A stretch of 64,000 nucleotides of DNA from Cordylochernes scorpioides (lineage: Eukaryota; Arthropoda; Arachnida; Pseudoscorpiones; Chernetidae), in the NCBI GenBank assembly GCA_030710605.1, contig CP092877.1:73779970-73843969 (forward strand), written 5' to 3'. Of the stretch, positions 1-10,192 are shown piece by piece. Position 1 is the stretch's first letter. Each line of letters begins with the position of its first letter. The position numbers and the translations under genes are program-made. The notes under the pieces were generated by a model. The model ran no database searches. It saw only the letters and a program-made list of their open reading frames with translations, and was not told the DNA's origin.

Positions 1-237
1 AACCTTGTAACCATTCTGGAAAGTCATTGTCCGTAGATGAGCAGACTTAAGTCTGGAAATCAAAGACTGTTGTTCTCTTGGGAGGACAGAACCGGTGCTT
101 GTCCCTCCTGCTCTGTACTAGTCATGTGCAGCATCAGATTTCCATTCCTGCAGGCATTGGGTTTTGATGGTACGGAAGAGGTCTCTTTCGTCTAGTTGGG
201 TGGTACCAATGTGTACCAGTGATGATTTGGATAAGCT
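1..237 (-). pseudogene. LINE ORF2 C-terminal fragment
   Basis: Read on the minus strand, one frame runs from 237 to the window edge with a single stop. It gives LINE-like text such as LPREQQSLISRLKSAHLRTM and TFQNGYKV. Such a stretch usually lies between the RNase H domain and the final Cys/His knuckle of non-LTR retrotransposon ORF2. The stop codon and the missing ends show a dead fragment. It continues off the left edge, so its full length is unknown. Assignment rests on pattern recognition and not on an alignment. Confidence 0.5.
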
Positions 238-263
238 ATCAGTTTTGATTTAATTTCTTTTAA

Positions 264-1761
264 TACACTGGTGTCCAAAAAATAAGAAACTTTTGTTTTT
301 TAATGATATGTTTTAAAATATACAACGCTAAAAGCTAAAAAGTAATTTAATTAGGTATTTTAAGTCGTAGAATTTATTTATCGCAACCATTCGATTCAGT
401 AAAATTGAAAATATGCAATTTTTTGCTTGTCTTTATAAGTGTGCTATTTGGCGTGTCGTTTACCCCATCTAAGAATTGCCCAATTATAATTTTATTTAAT
501 CCTTAGTTGATTATGAGTTTACGAAACATTTTAGCAGATGATTTAAAATGGAGAGCTGTTGGAAGAATGGAGGCAGGGCAATCACAAGTTGAAGTAGCAA
601 AATGGCTAAATGTGAATAAATCTGTGGTCAGCAAAATATGGAAACAGTTCATTGAGACAGGAACCATCAAAAGAAAAGAAGGTTCTGGTAGGCAAAGAAA
701 AACAGCTACCTCTGAAGACCGTTATCTGGTCGTAACTGCCAAGCGCCATAGGGAGATGACAGCTATTCAACTCTCTAATGAACTCTCAAGTGCTAACGGA
801 ACGAGAATTTCAAGACAAACTGTTTACCGAAGGCTTCACGAAGGTGCTCTTTATGCAAGACGACCAATGGTCTGTATCCCTTTAACCTCTGCTCACAGGA
901 GAGCCCGCTTGAATTGGTGCTTGGAACATCACGCCTGGACTCATGATCAGTGGGCCAATGTTCTCTTCAGTGACGAGTCAAGATTTAGTTTAAACACAGA
1001 TTCTCGATGAGTTTTCATCTGGAGGGAGCCTGGAACCCGCTATCATCCCAGTAACATCAGGGAAATAGACAGTTTTAGAGGGGGCAGTCTCTTAGTCTGG
1101 GCTGGCATCAGTTCTAGCAGATGCACACCCCTCCACATTTTTTCTGGGGGCACTTTAACTGCCCAAAGGTACAGGGACGAGATCCTTGAGCCCTATCTAA
1201 GACCTTATAGAGATCAAATTGGTCGCAATTCAATTTTTATGGACGATAATGCTCGTCCGCATAGGGCTAGGCTAGTCAATGAATATCTCCAGAGTGAGAA
1301 TATTCGAAGAATGGATTGGCCAGCCAGATCTCCGGACCTGAATCCAATAGAGCATGTGTGAGATGCTCTAGGGAGGCGTATTGGAGCTCGTCACCCCTCT
1401 CCCAGAACCCTCGTTGAGCTAAGAACTGCTCTATTAGAGGAGTGGGGTTTACTACCCCTGGACCTCCTCCAAAGCCTGGTAAACAGTATGAGGGCTCGCT
1501 GTGAGACCTTGATAGCTGTTAGAGGTAATCATACTCCCTATTGATATCTTATTTCTTTAAGATCTGGAACCTTAGCTTTGGGTATGTTGGTAATAATTTG
1601 CATATTTCATAATTTCAAATATTTTTTTTTTATTTTCATATAGCTAGTCAAATTCTCCATAGTTTAAACTATTTGTATACTAAATTTTATATTTGTTAAT
1701 AAATTAGCTTTTGAGAAATTTCAATATTGGTTAAGTTTCTTATTTTTTGGACACCAGTGTA
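264..1761 (+). mobile_element. Tc1/mariner DNA transposon, full length
   Basis: The element spans 266-1759 and is bounded by TA target duplications at 264-265 and 1760-1761. The terminal inverted repeats (266-292 and 1733-1759) are 27 bp, begin CACTGGTGTCC and match perfectly. A single transposase frame fills the middle. Perfect termini with only two nonsense changes in the gene suggest a fairly young copy. It cannot make its own transposase but could still be mobilised in trans. Confidence 0.95.
507..1544 (+). pseudogene. Tc1-family DD34E transposase, two nonsense codons
   Basis: The frame from ATG 507 to TGA 1542-1544 would encode 345 residues, the usual Tc1 transposase length. It is broken only by TGA at 1008-1010 and TGA at 1359-1361, with no frameshift. 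The N-terminus has a paired helix-turn-helix: residues about 10-55 include VEVAKWLNVNKSVVSKIWKQ, and a second unit lies near RISRQTVYRRL. The catalytic triad is all present: D in LFSDESRF, D in MDDNARPH and E in DLNPIEHV, with 34 residues between the last two (DD34E). The first TGA stands where related proteins usually have Arg (CGA to TGA). The second stands where Trp is expected after EHV (TGG to TGA). A second ATG two codons on could be the true start. Confidence 0.92.
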
Positions 1762-2235
1762 TATTATTATTTATTTGTTTTAGATATCAAAACCTAGTCA
1801 AAATACGAATTTCGCCAATAAAATCATTTTGTGGGGTAATTAAGATGTTTTTTTTCACCCATACTTATCGATGTATGAATGATATTATTTCGCTTGTTCC
1901 AAAATCACTATATAAGGTATCACTCAACAAGAGCAACCTAGTTTATGGTATTTACAACAATGAATAATACGTGAAGGGTTTTCATATATTAAACAAAATG
2001 TTAACTTGGGATTCGAAAACCGGTTCATGGCTGTCGGGAATCGAAGGTGTTACCCACTCGTCCACCGACTTTGCTCTTGTTAGTATCACCACATGTGGGA
2101 ATATAAATATCAACTTTTCGTTGCAAGATCAGGAGATGTCTTTTTCTCTTTCATAATCTATTATATAATTGCCTTATTCTGTCTGTGTGAAGTTCAAGGA
2201 TAGAATTTGGTCAGAATGGATAAAATAAAAAAAGT
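1762..2235. other. AT-rich DNA, nothing recognised
   Basis: Short open frames here, such as the one at 1971-2156, have no recognisable domain or codon signal. No repeat shared with the rest of the window was seen. Confidence 0.5.
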
Positions 2236-2310
2236 GTCAAGGGATGGGAATCGAACCCACGACCTTCCGCTTACCGGGCAGATGCCATAACCACTAGGCT
2301 ACCCTGGACA
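2236..2310 (-). mobile_element. tRNA-Thr-like SINE head (family T)
   Basis: On the minus strand this folds as a tRNA cloverleaf: acceptor TCCAGGG with one mismatch on the 3' side, D arm, anticodon stem TCTGC/GCGGA with loop CCGGTAA, and T arm with box B GGGTTCGATTCCC. The anticodon would be GGT (Thr), but position 33 is C, not U. The same unit recurs at 24.6, 37.1 and 57.7 kb with a shared 3' tail, so it is a SINE promoter and not a working tRNA gene. Confidence 0.75.
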
Positions 2311-2489
2311 TATTTTTCCGTTCATAAAGTTAATATAAAGTTAATTTATTACTATGCAGTTTTCTATTTAGTCAATATACTTAAGTTCATGTTGCAAATG
2401 TAATTATCTCTATCGATTTAGTAGGTGAAATGCAAAAAAAAAATCGACATGATGAAATCTTTATAAAAATTCACATTTTTATTTTTATA

Positions 2490-2745
2490 TTTTCAAGACA
2501 CACACAGTTTGGGGCGGGACGTTTCACAAGAGAGACATCCACGGCGCCAATTTATAATTGTAACGAATAGTATTTTAATTAAAACATTTTGAAAACACAC
2601 AGTTTGGAACGGGACGTTTCACAAGAGTGACATCCATGGCGCCAATTTATAATTGTAACGAATAGTATTTGAATTAAAACGTTTTTAAAATATATACGCA
2701 CTCGGGTAAAACCCGGGCGTTGCCCGGGCCATTCGTCTAGTATAT
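2490..2745 (+). mobile_element. Retroposon 3' end with terminal CCGGGC hairpin
   Basis: Two direct copies of a unit of about 90 bp (around 2503-2580 and 2596-2680) each hold GGCGCCAATTTATAATTG. They end in the palindrome CCCGGGCGTTGCCCGGG followed by a CATTCGTCTAGTATATA tail. The same end occurs at 42.84-42.95 kb and, inverted, at 50.2 kb. A stem at the 3' terminus before a TA-rich tail is typical of retroposons that borrow a LINE 3' recognition hairpin. The parent is not identified. Confidence 0.6.
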
Positions 2746-2814
2746 ATATATACTCTAGAATTCTTTCCTTATATTGCTTCTCTTATATATTATCAATTTT
2801 AGTTTCAAAATTCG

Positions 2815-3025
2815 AAACTATTATAGACACGTATGATTCTTTTTAAAATAAAACAATTTCTACTGTCCTTACTGCAATGGAAAAATTAATGGGAGGGCCT
2901 GGCTCATCAGTGGTGAACCTTCTCATTAATTTTCCCATTGCAGTAAGGAAAGTAGAAATTGTTTAATATCAAAAAGAATCTTACGCCTTTAAAATAGTTT
3001 CGAATTTTGATAACAGATGACGCAC
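2815..3025. repeat. Family C palindrome
   Basis: Two inverted copies of the family C repeat (TTTCTACTGCCCTTACTGCAATGG and downstream sequence) face each other. The left copy retains the GGCTCATCAGTGGTGAACC block. The right end carries the outer box GATAACAGATGACGC. The arms are about 70 bp with mismatches. Confidence 0.7.
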
Positions 3026-3954
3026 TAGTGCATCTTATTATAAATTTTAGTTAGTTCTTGTGCCTAAAATAAATTGCTGTGTCATCCTGAAGTTTGTCTT
3101 TCCTAATTTACTATATTACAATATAATACTATAGGCTCATAGAGAGAATGTTATAAAATATATTTTGTTTTTTTACAGGTCAAACTGTAACCACTATAAT
3201 CCTCTCAAAGTACTATTTAAATAATTTTAAACTCTGCATTAGGCGCGCGTGTGTTGACATTGAAGGAGGTTGAGAAAAAAAAACCAGCTTTTGTAAGGTA
3301 AATTAAGAAATAATATTTTGCCACATCTTTAATTAGAATAACCAATTATCTATCTTAAACAAACGTTAAACTAATTAGCAAACATTTATTAACTTATGTA
3401 ACTAATAAAGCAAGTCGTTACTTTAAGGATTAACTTTTTATTACCATTTTATTTGAAAAAATGACAATTCATAGTGTGTTGTAAAATGATTTAATTTATA
3501 TCTTTTATATATATCATTATTAATGAATCTTATTCAAACTTATAAATCAAATATATATATATCTAAAATATAATCAGTATACACTCTCATGGAGAATATA
3601 TAAGGAAGTGGAAAGTCTTTGAAGTCGACGGTCGCCTATATACAGAATAACTTGGATATTTCGAACATCTTCAATCCTAAAACGTCTTTGAATATTTATC
3701 TTGGTCCCTATAATTTCCTATAAATATAATTTCCGTTTTTAATTCGAAATTTAGGATAATTCGATTTTTTTCAGTCCATTGGGCTTCGAATTATCCAATT
3801 TCGATATATATATGATACATTTTGAATGATAGAATGCAATTTTTTTTGGTTTTTACTGAAGATTTAACTAAATGGAGAATGTAATTTTTTTTGTTTAAAA
3901 AGATTTGAAAAATAAAGAGATGATGATTGTGGTGGAGACAGCCACAAACGACTG
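3026..3954. other. AT-rich DNA with weak repeat remnants
   Basis: No gene is seen. At 3580-3625 lies a decayed copy of the terminal sequence that borders the 120-bp satellite arrays (CTCATGGAG, then GGAAGTGGAAAGTC). The sequence around 3640-3800 has a loose inverted arrangement of CGAAATT and GAATTATCC words. Confidence 0.4.
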
Positions 3955-4150
3955 CTCCACTAGATGGCACTCTGCCATCTAAAAAGCACATGTGCTCGTG
4001 GTCAGGAGATGCCTTCTTTATTTTTTAATATCAACACCTGACCCACTTATATTTTATTTTTTTCTATTGTTTTTTTCATATATATATAAAGAAAAAGAGG
4101 CATCTCCTTATCGTGCAACTGAAAGTTGCTGATGGCTTGCGCCATCTTAT
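3955..4150. repeat. Outer ends of hammerhead families B and A
   Basis: At 3960-4040 is the family B outer end: AGATGGCAC, then CACATGTGCT, then GGTCAGGAGATGCC. At 4098-4146 is the family A outer end: GGCATCTCCTTATCGTGCAA, then GCGCCATCT. Neither fragment keeps its ribozyme. Confidence 0.65.
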
Positions 4151-4611
4151 CCCAGTACAATATTACATTTGTACTATTTTTTCATATATATATGTTATGA
4201 ATTAATTTTGTTGTTGTTAGATAAAGGGTTGATAAGACAAAGGATCGATAAGATAAAGGGTTAAAGGTGCAGTCGTGATAAGAAAAAGGTAATTATTTAT
4301 CATCAAGTAGCTTTTATTTTCAATTACTCGAGGAAATATTACACATTAGTTATTTTCACATTATATAGAATTTATAAAGTTAATCCTATATTAGTGATTT
4401 AAAAGGATTGATATGTTAACTACGCATATTTACAACAAAACTGTACACCAAAACTGAAAGTCTTTCTAAAAACGATGATAACAAAAGTAAAATTATATCA
4501 ATGAATAAAATAAAATATATTTTTTAAAATATAGAAATATTTGAATTTTTATATAATATAATATATATATATATATATTTATTTTATAAAAGACTGATTT
4601 AATTTTGTTCA
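4151..4611. other. AT-rich DNA, nothing recognised
   Basis: There is no gene or structured RNA. A TA microsatellite lies at about 4555-4580. Confidence 0.5.
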
Positions 4612-4862
4612 CACTTGGTTATCTGGTGTGTCTTCAATAAAGGTCACTATAATATCTTTCAGAGTTATTGTCTGAATCCCGATATACATGCTGAAAGGTA
4701 CAACTTCCTTAAGTTTTGTCTATGAGTGTATATACACTTGGTTATCTTGTGTGTTTTCAATAAATGTCACTGTAATATCTTTCAGAGTTATTGTCTGAAT
4801 CCCGATATACATGGTAAAAGGTTCAACTTCCTTAAGTTTTGTCTATTAGTCTACATGGTCTA
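4612..4862 (+). repeat. 120-bp satellite, two units
   Basis: Two units of the CACTTGGTTATC...TCTTCAATAAAGGTCACTGTAA...GAGTTATTGTCTGAATCC satellite. The same unit forms longer arrays at 17.5, 39.4, 41.2 and 52.6 kb. Confidence 0.85.
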
Positions 4863-4904
4863 GATTTCCCTGTATGAGTGCAATTTTAAACATGTAGTAT
4901 TAGC

Positions 4905-5375
4905 TTTTCGAGATCCCCACGCTATGATAAATTATTCCTGTCAATACCTTCCAAGCATTTCATGAGCCTCATACTTCTGAACGGCGGCTTTTTTTCGGTG
5001 AATGAATTGGAATAAACCTTTTCACAAAGTCATTTATTATATGAATTGTCCATGAGAATTATGACCATAGACATATGTCCATAGTTTGCTCAAATACTAT
5101 TTCTAAGATTCCACCCTTCAGTATTGCATATGAAAGCAGAATGATCCAATACAGTATTAGAACTCTAAAGAAGCGGTCTGATAGATTAAATTGGCGAAAC
5201 CGCAGGAAGGGTTCACCACTGATGAGCCAAGCCATCCCAATATATACTTTATGACTTTGTGAAAACGTATATTACAATTACATTCACCGAAAAAAGTTGC
5301 CATTTGGAAATATGAGGCTCATAAATTCTTCAAAGATATTAACAGGAATAATTTAACATCGCGTGGATATAGAAA
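4905..5375. repeat. Inverted repeat enclosing a family C copy
   Basis: Arms at 4905-5060 and 5250-5375 are inverted copies, sharing TTCACCGAAAAAA, TATGAGGCTCAT and ACAGGAATAATTTA, with mismatches. Between them lies a family C unit on the plus strand, including TTGGCGAAACC and CACTGATGAGCC at about 5193-5245. The arms mark a fold-back element of about 470 bp. Confidence 0.65.
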
Positions 5376-6340
5376 AGTTTATGGAAGTAAAGCAAAAGAT
5401 CAATTTGGCTTAAGAAGAAACGGGGAAACGAGAGCATCGATTTGGAATTTCAACTTGACGTTGTAATGGCCGCTAGGAATTTGAACCCAAATTTTTGGAG
5501 AGATTGAGATTTAAACTTCTCTTTTACATCGTTCATATAAGATTATATGAGGTTGAATACAAAATAAATAAGCTTAAATATAGATAGATAAATGTAAAAT
5601 ATAAAAATGATATATATGTCTTCTTCTTCTTTCTTATCTCCACTCAATCATATTAGGGTATCAAGGTTTGACAATCATCATGACTGGGTGAAGTAGAATA
5701 TGCATCTGCCTTTGTCATTAAGACTGAGAGCACTACTCAGTGGCAGGTCGACTTAGCTCCGAAAGAAATGGTCGCCTCTGACATGAGGAACAAACACCAT
5801 GTGCAGCCGCTCGTAACATGGAGTACAGACTCATCCTGTATCCCTGGTTAGGAGCCCTTACAGGGTACTACCAGCAGGGCCAGCTGAGCCCAGGTTTTTT
5901 ACTGAGCTTGCTACTGCTCCCCCTCCTCCTTTTTCATCCGGGCTTGGTACCGGCAAAGGCGGAGTTGATATATATGTTGTTGTTGCTTATTCCTCATTGA
6001 AGGAAAGAAGGATGCTGTTGGTCTGAAGACCTGGAAGTACCAGTCAGTGTGACTTTGCTTCTTTTGGTCTCCTGACATGGAGTGTAGCCGCTCCTATGGA
6101 GAACAGATGGAAAGATGGAAAAATTTGGCTTGTCAAAGACAAAGCCGGGAACGATATAGGCTAACAAGCCCTTGCGTCCCCTGTACTCTGCTTCTAGATT
6201 TACAAAATTTGTTTATTGTTATTAAAATCAGCGGGAAAAGAAAACCCCCAGATCAAGCTCCGCAAAGAAACACCGAAGTGCATATAAGGTTTGCCCCAGA
6301 GACGGTTTGTTTATTATTTTCAAATATAATACAATGAATT
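5376..6340. other. Mixed region with LINE-like tail, no gene supported
   Basis: At 5530-5600 is a tail (CATATAAGATTATATGAGGTT) shared with the sequence around the LINE at 26.8-27.4 kb. From 5690 to 6000 the base composition is richer in GC, and one frame is open for about 50 codons (EVEYASAFVIKTESTTQW). It ends in a GTTGTTGTT tract like those at the LINE 3' ends in this window. This could be the end of another retroelement ORF, but I do not recognise it. Confidence 0.4.
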
Positions 6341-6720
6341 ATATATTTAATATTTACACACAAAAGAAGCTATATATAGTTTTAAAGAAAAGAAAAAAGA
6401 GAGCAGAAAAGAAAAGGAAAAGAGAAAAAAACAAAAAGAACAAAGAAAAGAAAGACAAAATAAATGAATATATATAAAAGATGATATATATAAATGAATA
6501 AAAAAAAAAAAAAAATAATAATAATAATAATAATAATAATTTAAAAAAAAAAAAAATAATAAATAAATAAATAAATAAATTAAAAAAAAATAATAATAAT
6601 AATAATAATAACAATGATAATAATAATAATAATAAAAGATTATAATAATAATAGTAATAATAATAAAAAAAAAAAAAAAAAATAATAATAATAATAAATT
6701 TTTCAAAGGATAAATATAAA
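6341..6720. repeat. Low-complexity A and AAT tracts
   Basis: Poly-A runs alternate with (AAT)n and (AAAT)n. The long minus-strand frames here are poly-Phe/Tyr/Ile artefacts of this composition. Confidence 0.9.
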
Positions 6721-6819
6721 AGATTAGATATATAAACAAAAAAGATCAAAAGTTATAAGAAATAATTATTCCCTCTTTCTTCTCCAAATTAAACTTTTAT
6801 ATAACTCAAACATTACTGA

Positions 6820-7560
6820 TTAAATATTTTTTATTGAGTCATAGATTTCTTGGCAAAATAACTCCAACTCCATTTTATAGGTATGAATTATATGGGGAAG
6901 ATTAGGATGCAGAGATTTTAGAAAATTGGGGCGTGTATTATTAAAGTATGTGCAAGAAAATAATAAATGGGCATGGTCTGGTAATGATAGTGAACATAGA
7001 CAGGGGGAGGGAGTTTTAATTTTAAACCTATTATAATATGAAGGAAAGGGACCATGACCTGTAAGGAAGTAATTTAAGTAACCATTACCCAAAATTCTTC
7101 TATTATTTACAAATCTCAACCATTTATATAGATGCCTACCATTAACTGATTTATCCCAAAGGTCCTGCCATAAACCAAGAATTTCCCTTTTATAAAGATT
7201 TTTCATATAGGATTTGGGTATTGGAATGGGTTGGTACGGGGCTGGATATTGATATGCTTCTTTGGCCAACTTATCAGCTTGTTCATTACCTATTGTACCT
7301 ATATGGGATTTAACCCAATAAAACCTAATTAATTTATTTTTTTGCCTAATGATATTAATTAATAATTTGGTTCTCATTATTGTCCAAGTTTTAGATAATG
7401 GGCTATTAAGGGCTAAGAGAGATGATAAGCTATCGGAAGCAATATGTACGGATTTATATTTATTGTTATCTTCGAACCATTCTAAAGCTTTAAATATTGC
7501 AAGATTTTCTGCCTGAAAAACACTATTATAATAGAATAATATATAGGATCTTTCACAAAT
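6820..7560 (-). pseudogene. LINE ORF2 fragment: RNase H and C-terminal knuckle
   Basis: A frame on the minus strand is open from about 7560 to the stop near 6820, about 245 residues without a needed start codon. The RNase H core is clear: FQAENLAIFKALEW (catalytic E), HIASDSLSSLLAL (catalytic D) and FYWVKSHIGTIGNEQADKLA (last block). It is followed by a C-terminal Cys/His knuckle, CLCSLSLPDHAHLLFSC. This order is that of I/Jockey/R1-type LINEs with an RNase H domain. The reverse transcriptase and endonuclease are missing. Upstream the frame is cut by other sequence at about 7565. The remaining part has no internal stop, so the truncation is fairly young. Confidence 0.85.
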
Positions 7561-7694
7561 AAAAAATTGATACCTTAGCCGGGTACAGGGTGGCCCTATC
7601 AGGAGTTAAACTCCCGACGTCCTGTGCTACCTGTTTACACCCTCCCGCCACTTTGAGGATGTAGGATAGGATATTGGGAATTGATAAATATATA
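7561..7694. other. GC-richer tract between LINE and LTR
   Basis: It holds GGGTACAGGGTGGCCC and an AGGAGTTAAACTCCCGACG stem-like block, then a short AT spacer. It was not found again in the window. It may be a remnant of another retroposon. Confidence 0.3.
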
Positions 7695-8456
7695 TGTGGC
7701 AATATCGTTGCGGGGTTTCTTATTGTTGGATGCGAATGGTGAGATTTGGTTGAAGCGCAGCCGTTTGAGTGGAAGTTGCAGCATACAGTTAGGAATAATC
7801 AGGACACGTGATTGAGTTTGAAAATAAAGGCAACGGGTTGGAGGAAAGAAAGTTTGATAAGAGCTGAGCGATTTGACTTATTAATTAGCTGATCACATGG
7901 CGGTGATTGTACTTAGCTGTGGGATGAGCAGAGGGGGAGAGGTCTAGAGCCGATGTCACCTCCTTGGGAGCCAAAGCGTAACTAACATTTCTTGCTTTTC
8001 GATTTAACACCAAGCTTCAGTTTCTCTCTGATTGGTTGAGATATGATCACATGGTGTTTTCCTATTGGTTGACCTACTTAGTGGTTCCTCCCTAATTGGC
8101 CGGCGGCTCTCCTTGATGAAAGATGGCCTGCCTGGTATATCCGATTTCGTCAGGAAGTATTGGGTATCTTGACGCTTATAGCTTCGACGGATATTAGATA
8201 CGTCCTGTTTTTGCCGGAAGTATTGAGTGCATCTTGGCTAAAATAACTTCTGCGGTCACTAGAGACGTCCGGTCTCTGCCCCTGCAATGTTGACACAGGG
8301 GTGCCAAAATAGTCGTGCCAGCTTTAGTCTTACTTCCTATATCTTTTGTTACTTTCTTTCCTCCAGTTACCTTGTTCTTTATTAAGTCTTTGAAAATCAT
8401 ACATGATATATACATAGTGGGTCGGGGTTGCATTTAATTATATACAAATTATGACA
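7695..8456 (-). repeat. 3' LTR of the Gypsy element
   Basis: It is 762 bp and starts and ends TGT/ACA in element orientation. An AATAAAG polyadenylation signal and a TATATA stretch lie near its start, and several inverted CCAAT boxes (GATTGG, TATTGG, AATTGG) lie at about 8029-8100. I saw no base differing from the partner LTR. Confidence 0.95.
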
Positions 8457-10192
8457 GATGCGCCCCCTACATGTGAAGAATTCAAGAAGGGGTTAGCCTG
8501 AGAGAATTCTGTAAAGTGAAAAATAATTTTGTGGGAAAATTAGTTGTGGGTATGGAGGGGCTATATACAAACATTGCTGGTAATATAAAAGTAAAATAGA
8601 ATGGTGTTGATGATATAGGTTGAGTATAATTAATAGAAATCAAAAATTTTTAATTGTAAGAAATCAAGGAATGTTATGGTACATAGTGGATTAAAAGAAA
8701 AGAAAATGCGCCTAAACGAATTCTACTCGAGTTAAGAAATGAATTCGAGGGGGTTCTATTTAGGCTTTGAAATCAAAATAAAAATAATATAAAAATAGTT
8801 GAATGAAATCAAAATTGAATGTGTTTGGTTGAATGGTGAGAAAAAAAAAAGAAAAATGCCTAACCATATTCTAGCTCGAAATTGGGAATGAAATCGAAGG
8901 AATTCTATTAGGTCTTTTGAGAAATCAAAAATAAAAAAAATAAAAAGTTGGAAGAAATCAAAGTGAATGCTTGGTGCGTGGTGAGAAAAAAAAGGAAAAA
9001 TGCCTAATTACTTTTTTGCTTGAATTTTGGAAAGGAATTCGAGGAAATTTCATAAGGTCTTTTGAGAAATCAAAGTAAAATAAAAATAAAAAGTTGGAAG
9101 AAATCAAAGTGAATGCTTGGTGCGTGGTGAGAAAAAAAAGGAAAAATGCCTAATTATATTCTAGCTCGGAATTGGGAATGGAGACCGAGGGAATTCTATT
9201 AGGTCTTTTGAGAAATCAAAAATAAAAATAAAATAAAAGTTTTTTGAGCGAAATCAAAGTAGAGTGCTTGGAAAAAAGAAAAATGAAAAATAAAAAGATT
9301 TCAACAACAAAGGGTGATTTAATGTTTTTAGTTTAATCGAAAGTCAGTGAGTTTTCGTTGATAATTGAGTTGTGGTAATATAAATCAAGTGGTAAGTAGA
9401 ATGATAATTGATAAATGAAAATGATAATATAACTAATTGGAAAAAAAAATGATAATTAATGATTAAAAGTGGTAATAAGTTGAATAAATTGATAAATTGA
9501 TTAAATATTTAAATTTTAATTGAGAGAAAATAATGAAAATGATTGATATGAAAAATAAGGTGTATTGGTTGGAACCCTTTGGTATCTACATGCCCTGATC
9601 TACATGTATTGATTGCTCCATTTTGCCCTATAAATGTTTTACTTGTTCAATTATGCCCTATAAATTTTTTGTCTCATCTGTAGTGACACTTAGGTGAAAA
9701 ACGTGATTCTAGCCCTCAAGTGCGTTTATGCTGTGTACAGGAGACATGGAAATCTATATAACCTTTACGTGTAATTTTTTGTCTTTGTGTGTGTGTTGTG
9801 AAAAAATGTTAGAAGTCGGTTGTGTAAGAGATGTGTGAGCTAGTTCTAGGTGTTGTTTCGTGGATGTGTAATTGGGTGGTAAAAATCGATATGTAGACTC
9901 GAACTGGAATCAAAACCGGTGGTATAGTGAGGTTCCCAGTCGACCTCAATAGGGGATCTTCTCATTGTAATTAGAGATACGGAAGTGGGGTGTGTCGGGC
10001 AAACGAGAGGGAGGGAAATTGGAGATCGGACGAAGGCGCTCCGCTTTGTTTACAGAGGTCGAATTTAACCTCCGTGGACTATACTTCCTGTCGTGGTGTT
10101 TCAAATCTCATTTCCTGCCGTCTATTTATTTTTGGTGCGGCTCAGGGCTTGTTTTTGGAGCGTGATTTCTCCGACACTGGTTGGTTATCTTT
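8457..10192 (-). other. Long non-coding 3' region of the Gypsy element
   Basis: About 1.7 kb separates pol from the 3' LTR. No env-like frame is seen on the minus strand. It includes the degenerate tandem repeat at 8690-9260. The plus-strand frame at 9990-10286 has no recognisable domain. Confidence 0.7.
8690..9260 (-). repeat. Tandem repeat in the Gypsy 3' region
   Basis: About four degenerate copies of a unit of 130-150 bp. Each contains AAAATGCCTAA, then a TTCTA...CTCGAA block, GGAATTCTATTAGGTCTTTT, GAGAAATCAAA and an A-rich stretch. The copies around 8940-9200 are the most alike (AGTTGGAAGAAATCAAAGTG, TGCTTGGTGCGTGGTGAG). Confidence 0.8.

Noticed and set aside
6347..6749. Two overlapping minus-strand frames of about 130 codons
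   Set aside because: They are poly-Phe/Tyr/Ile/Leu products of A and AAT runs and not proteins.
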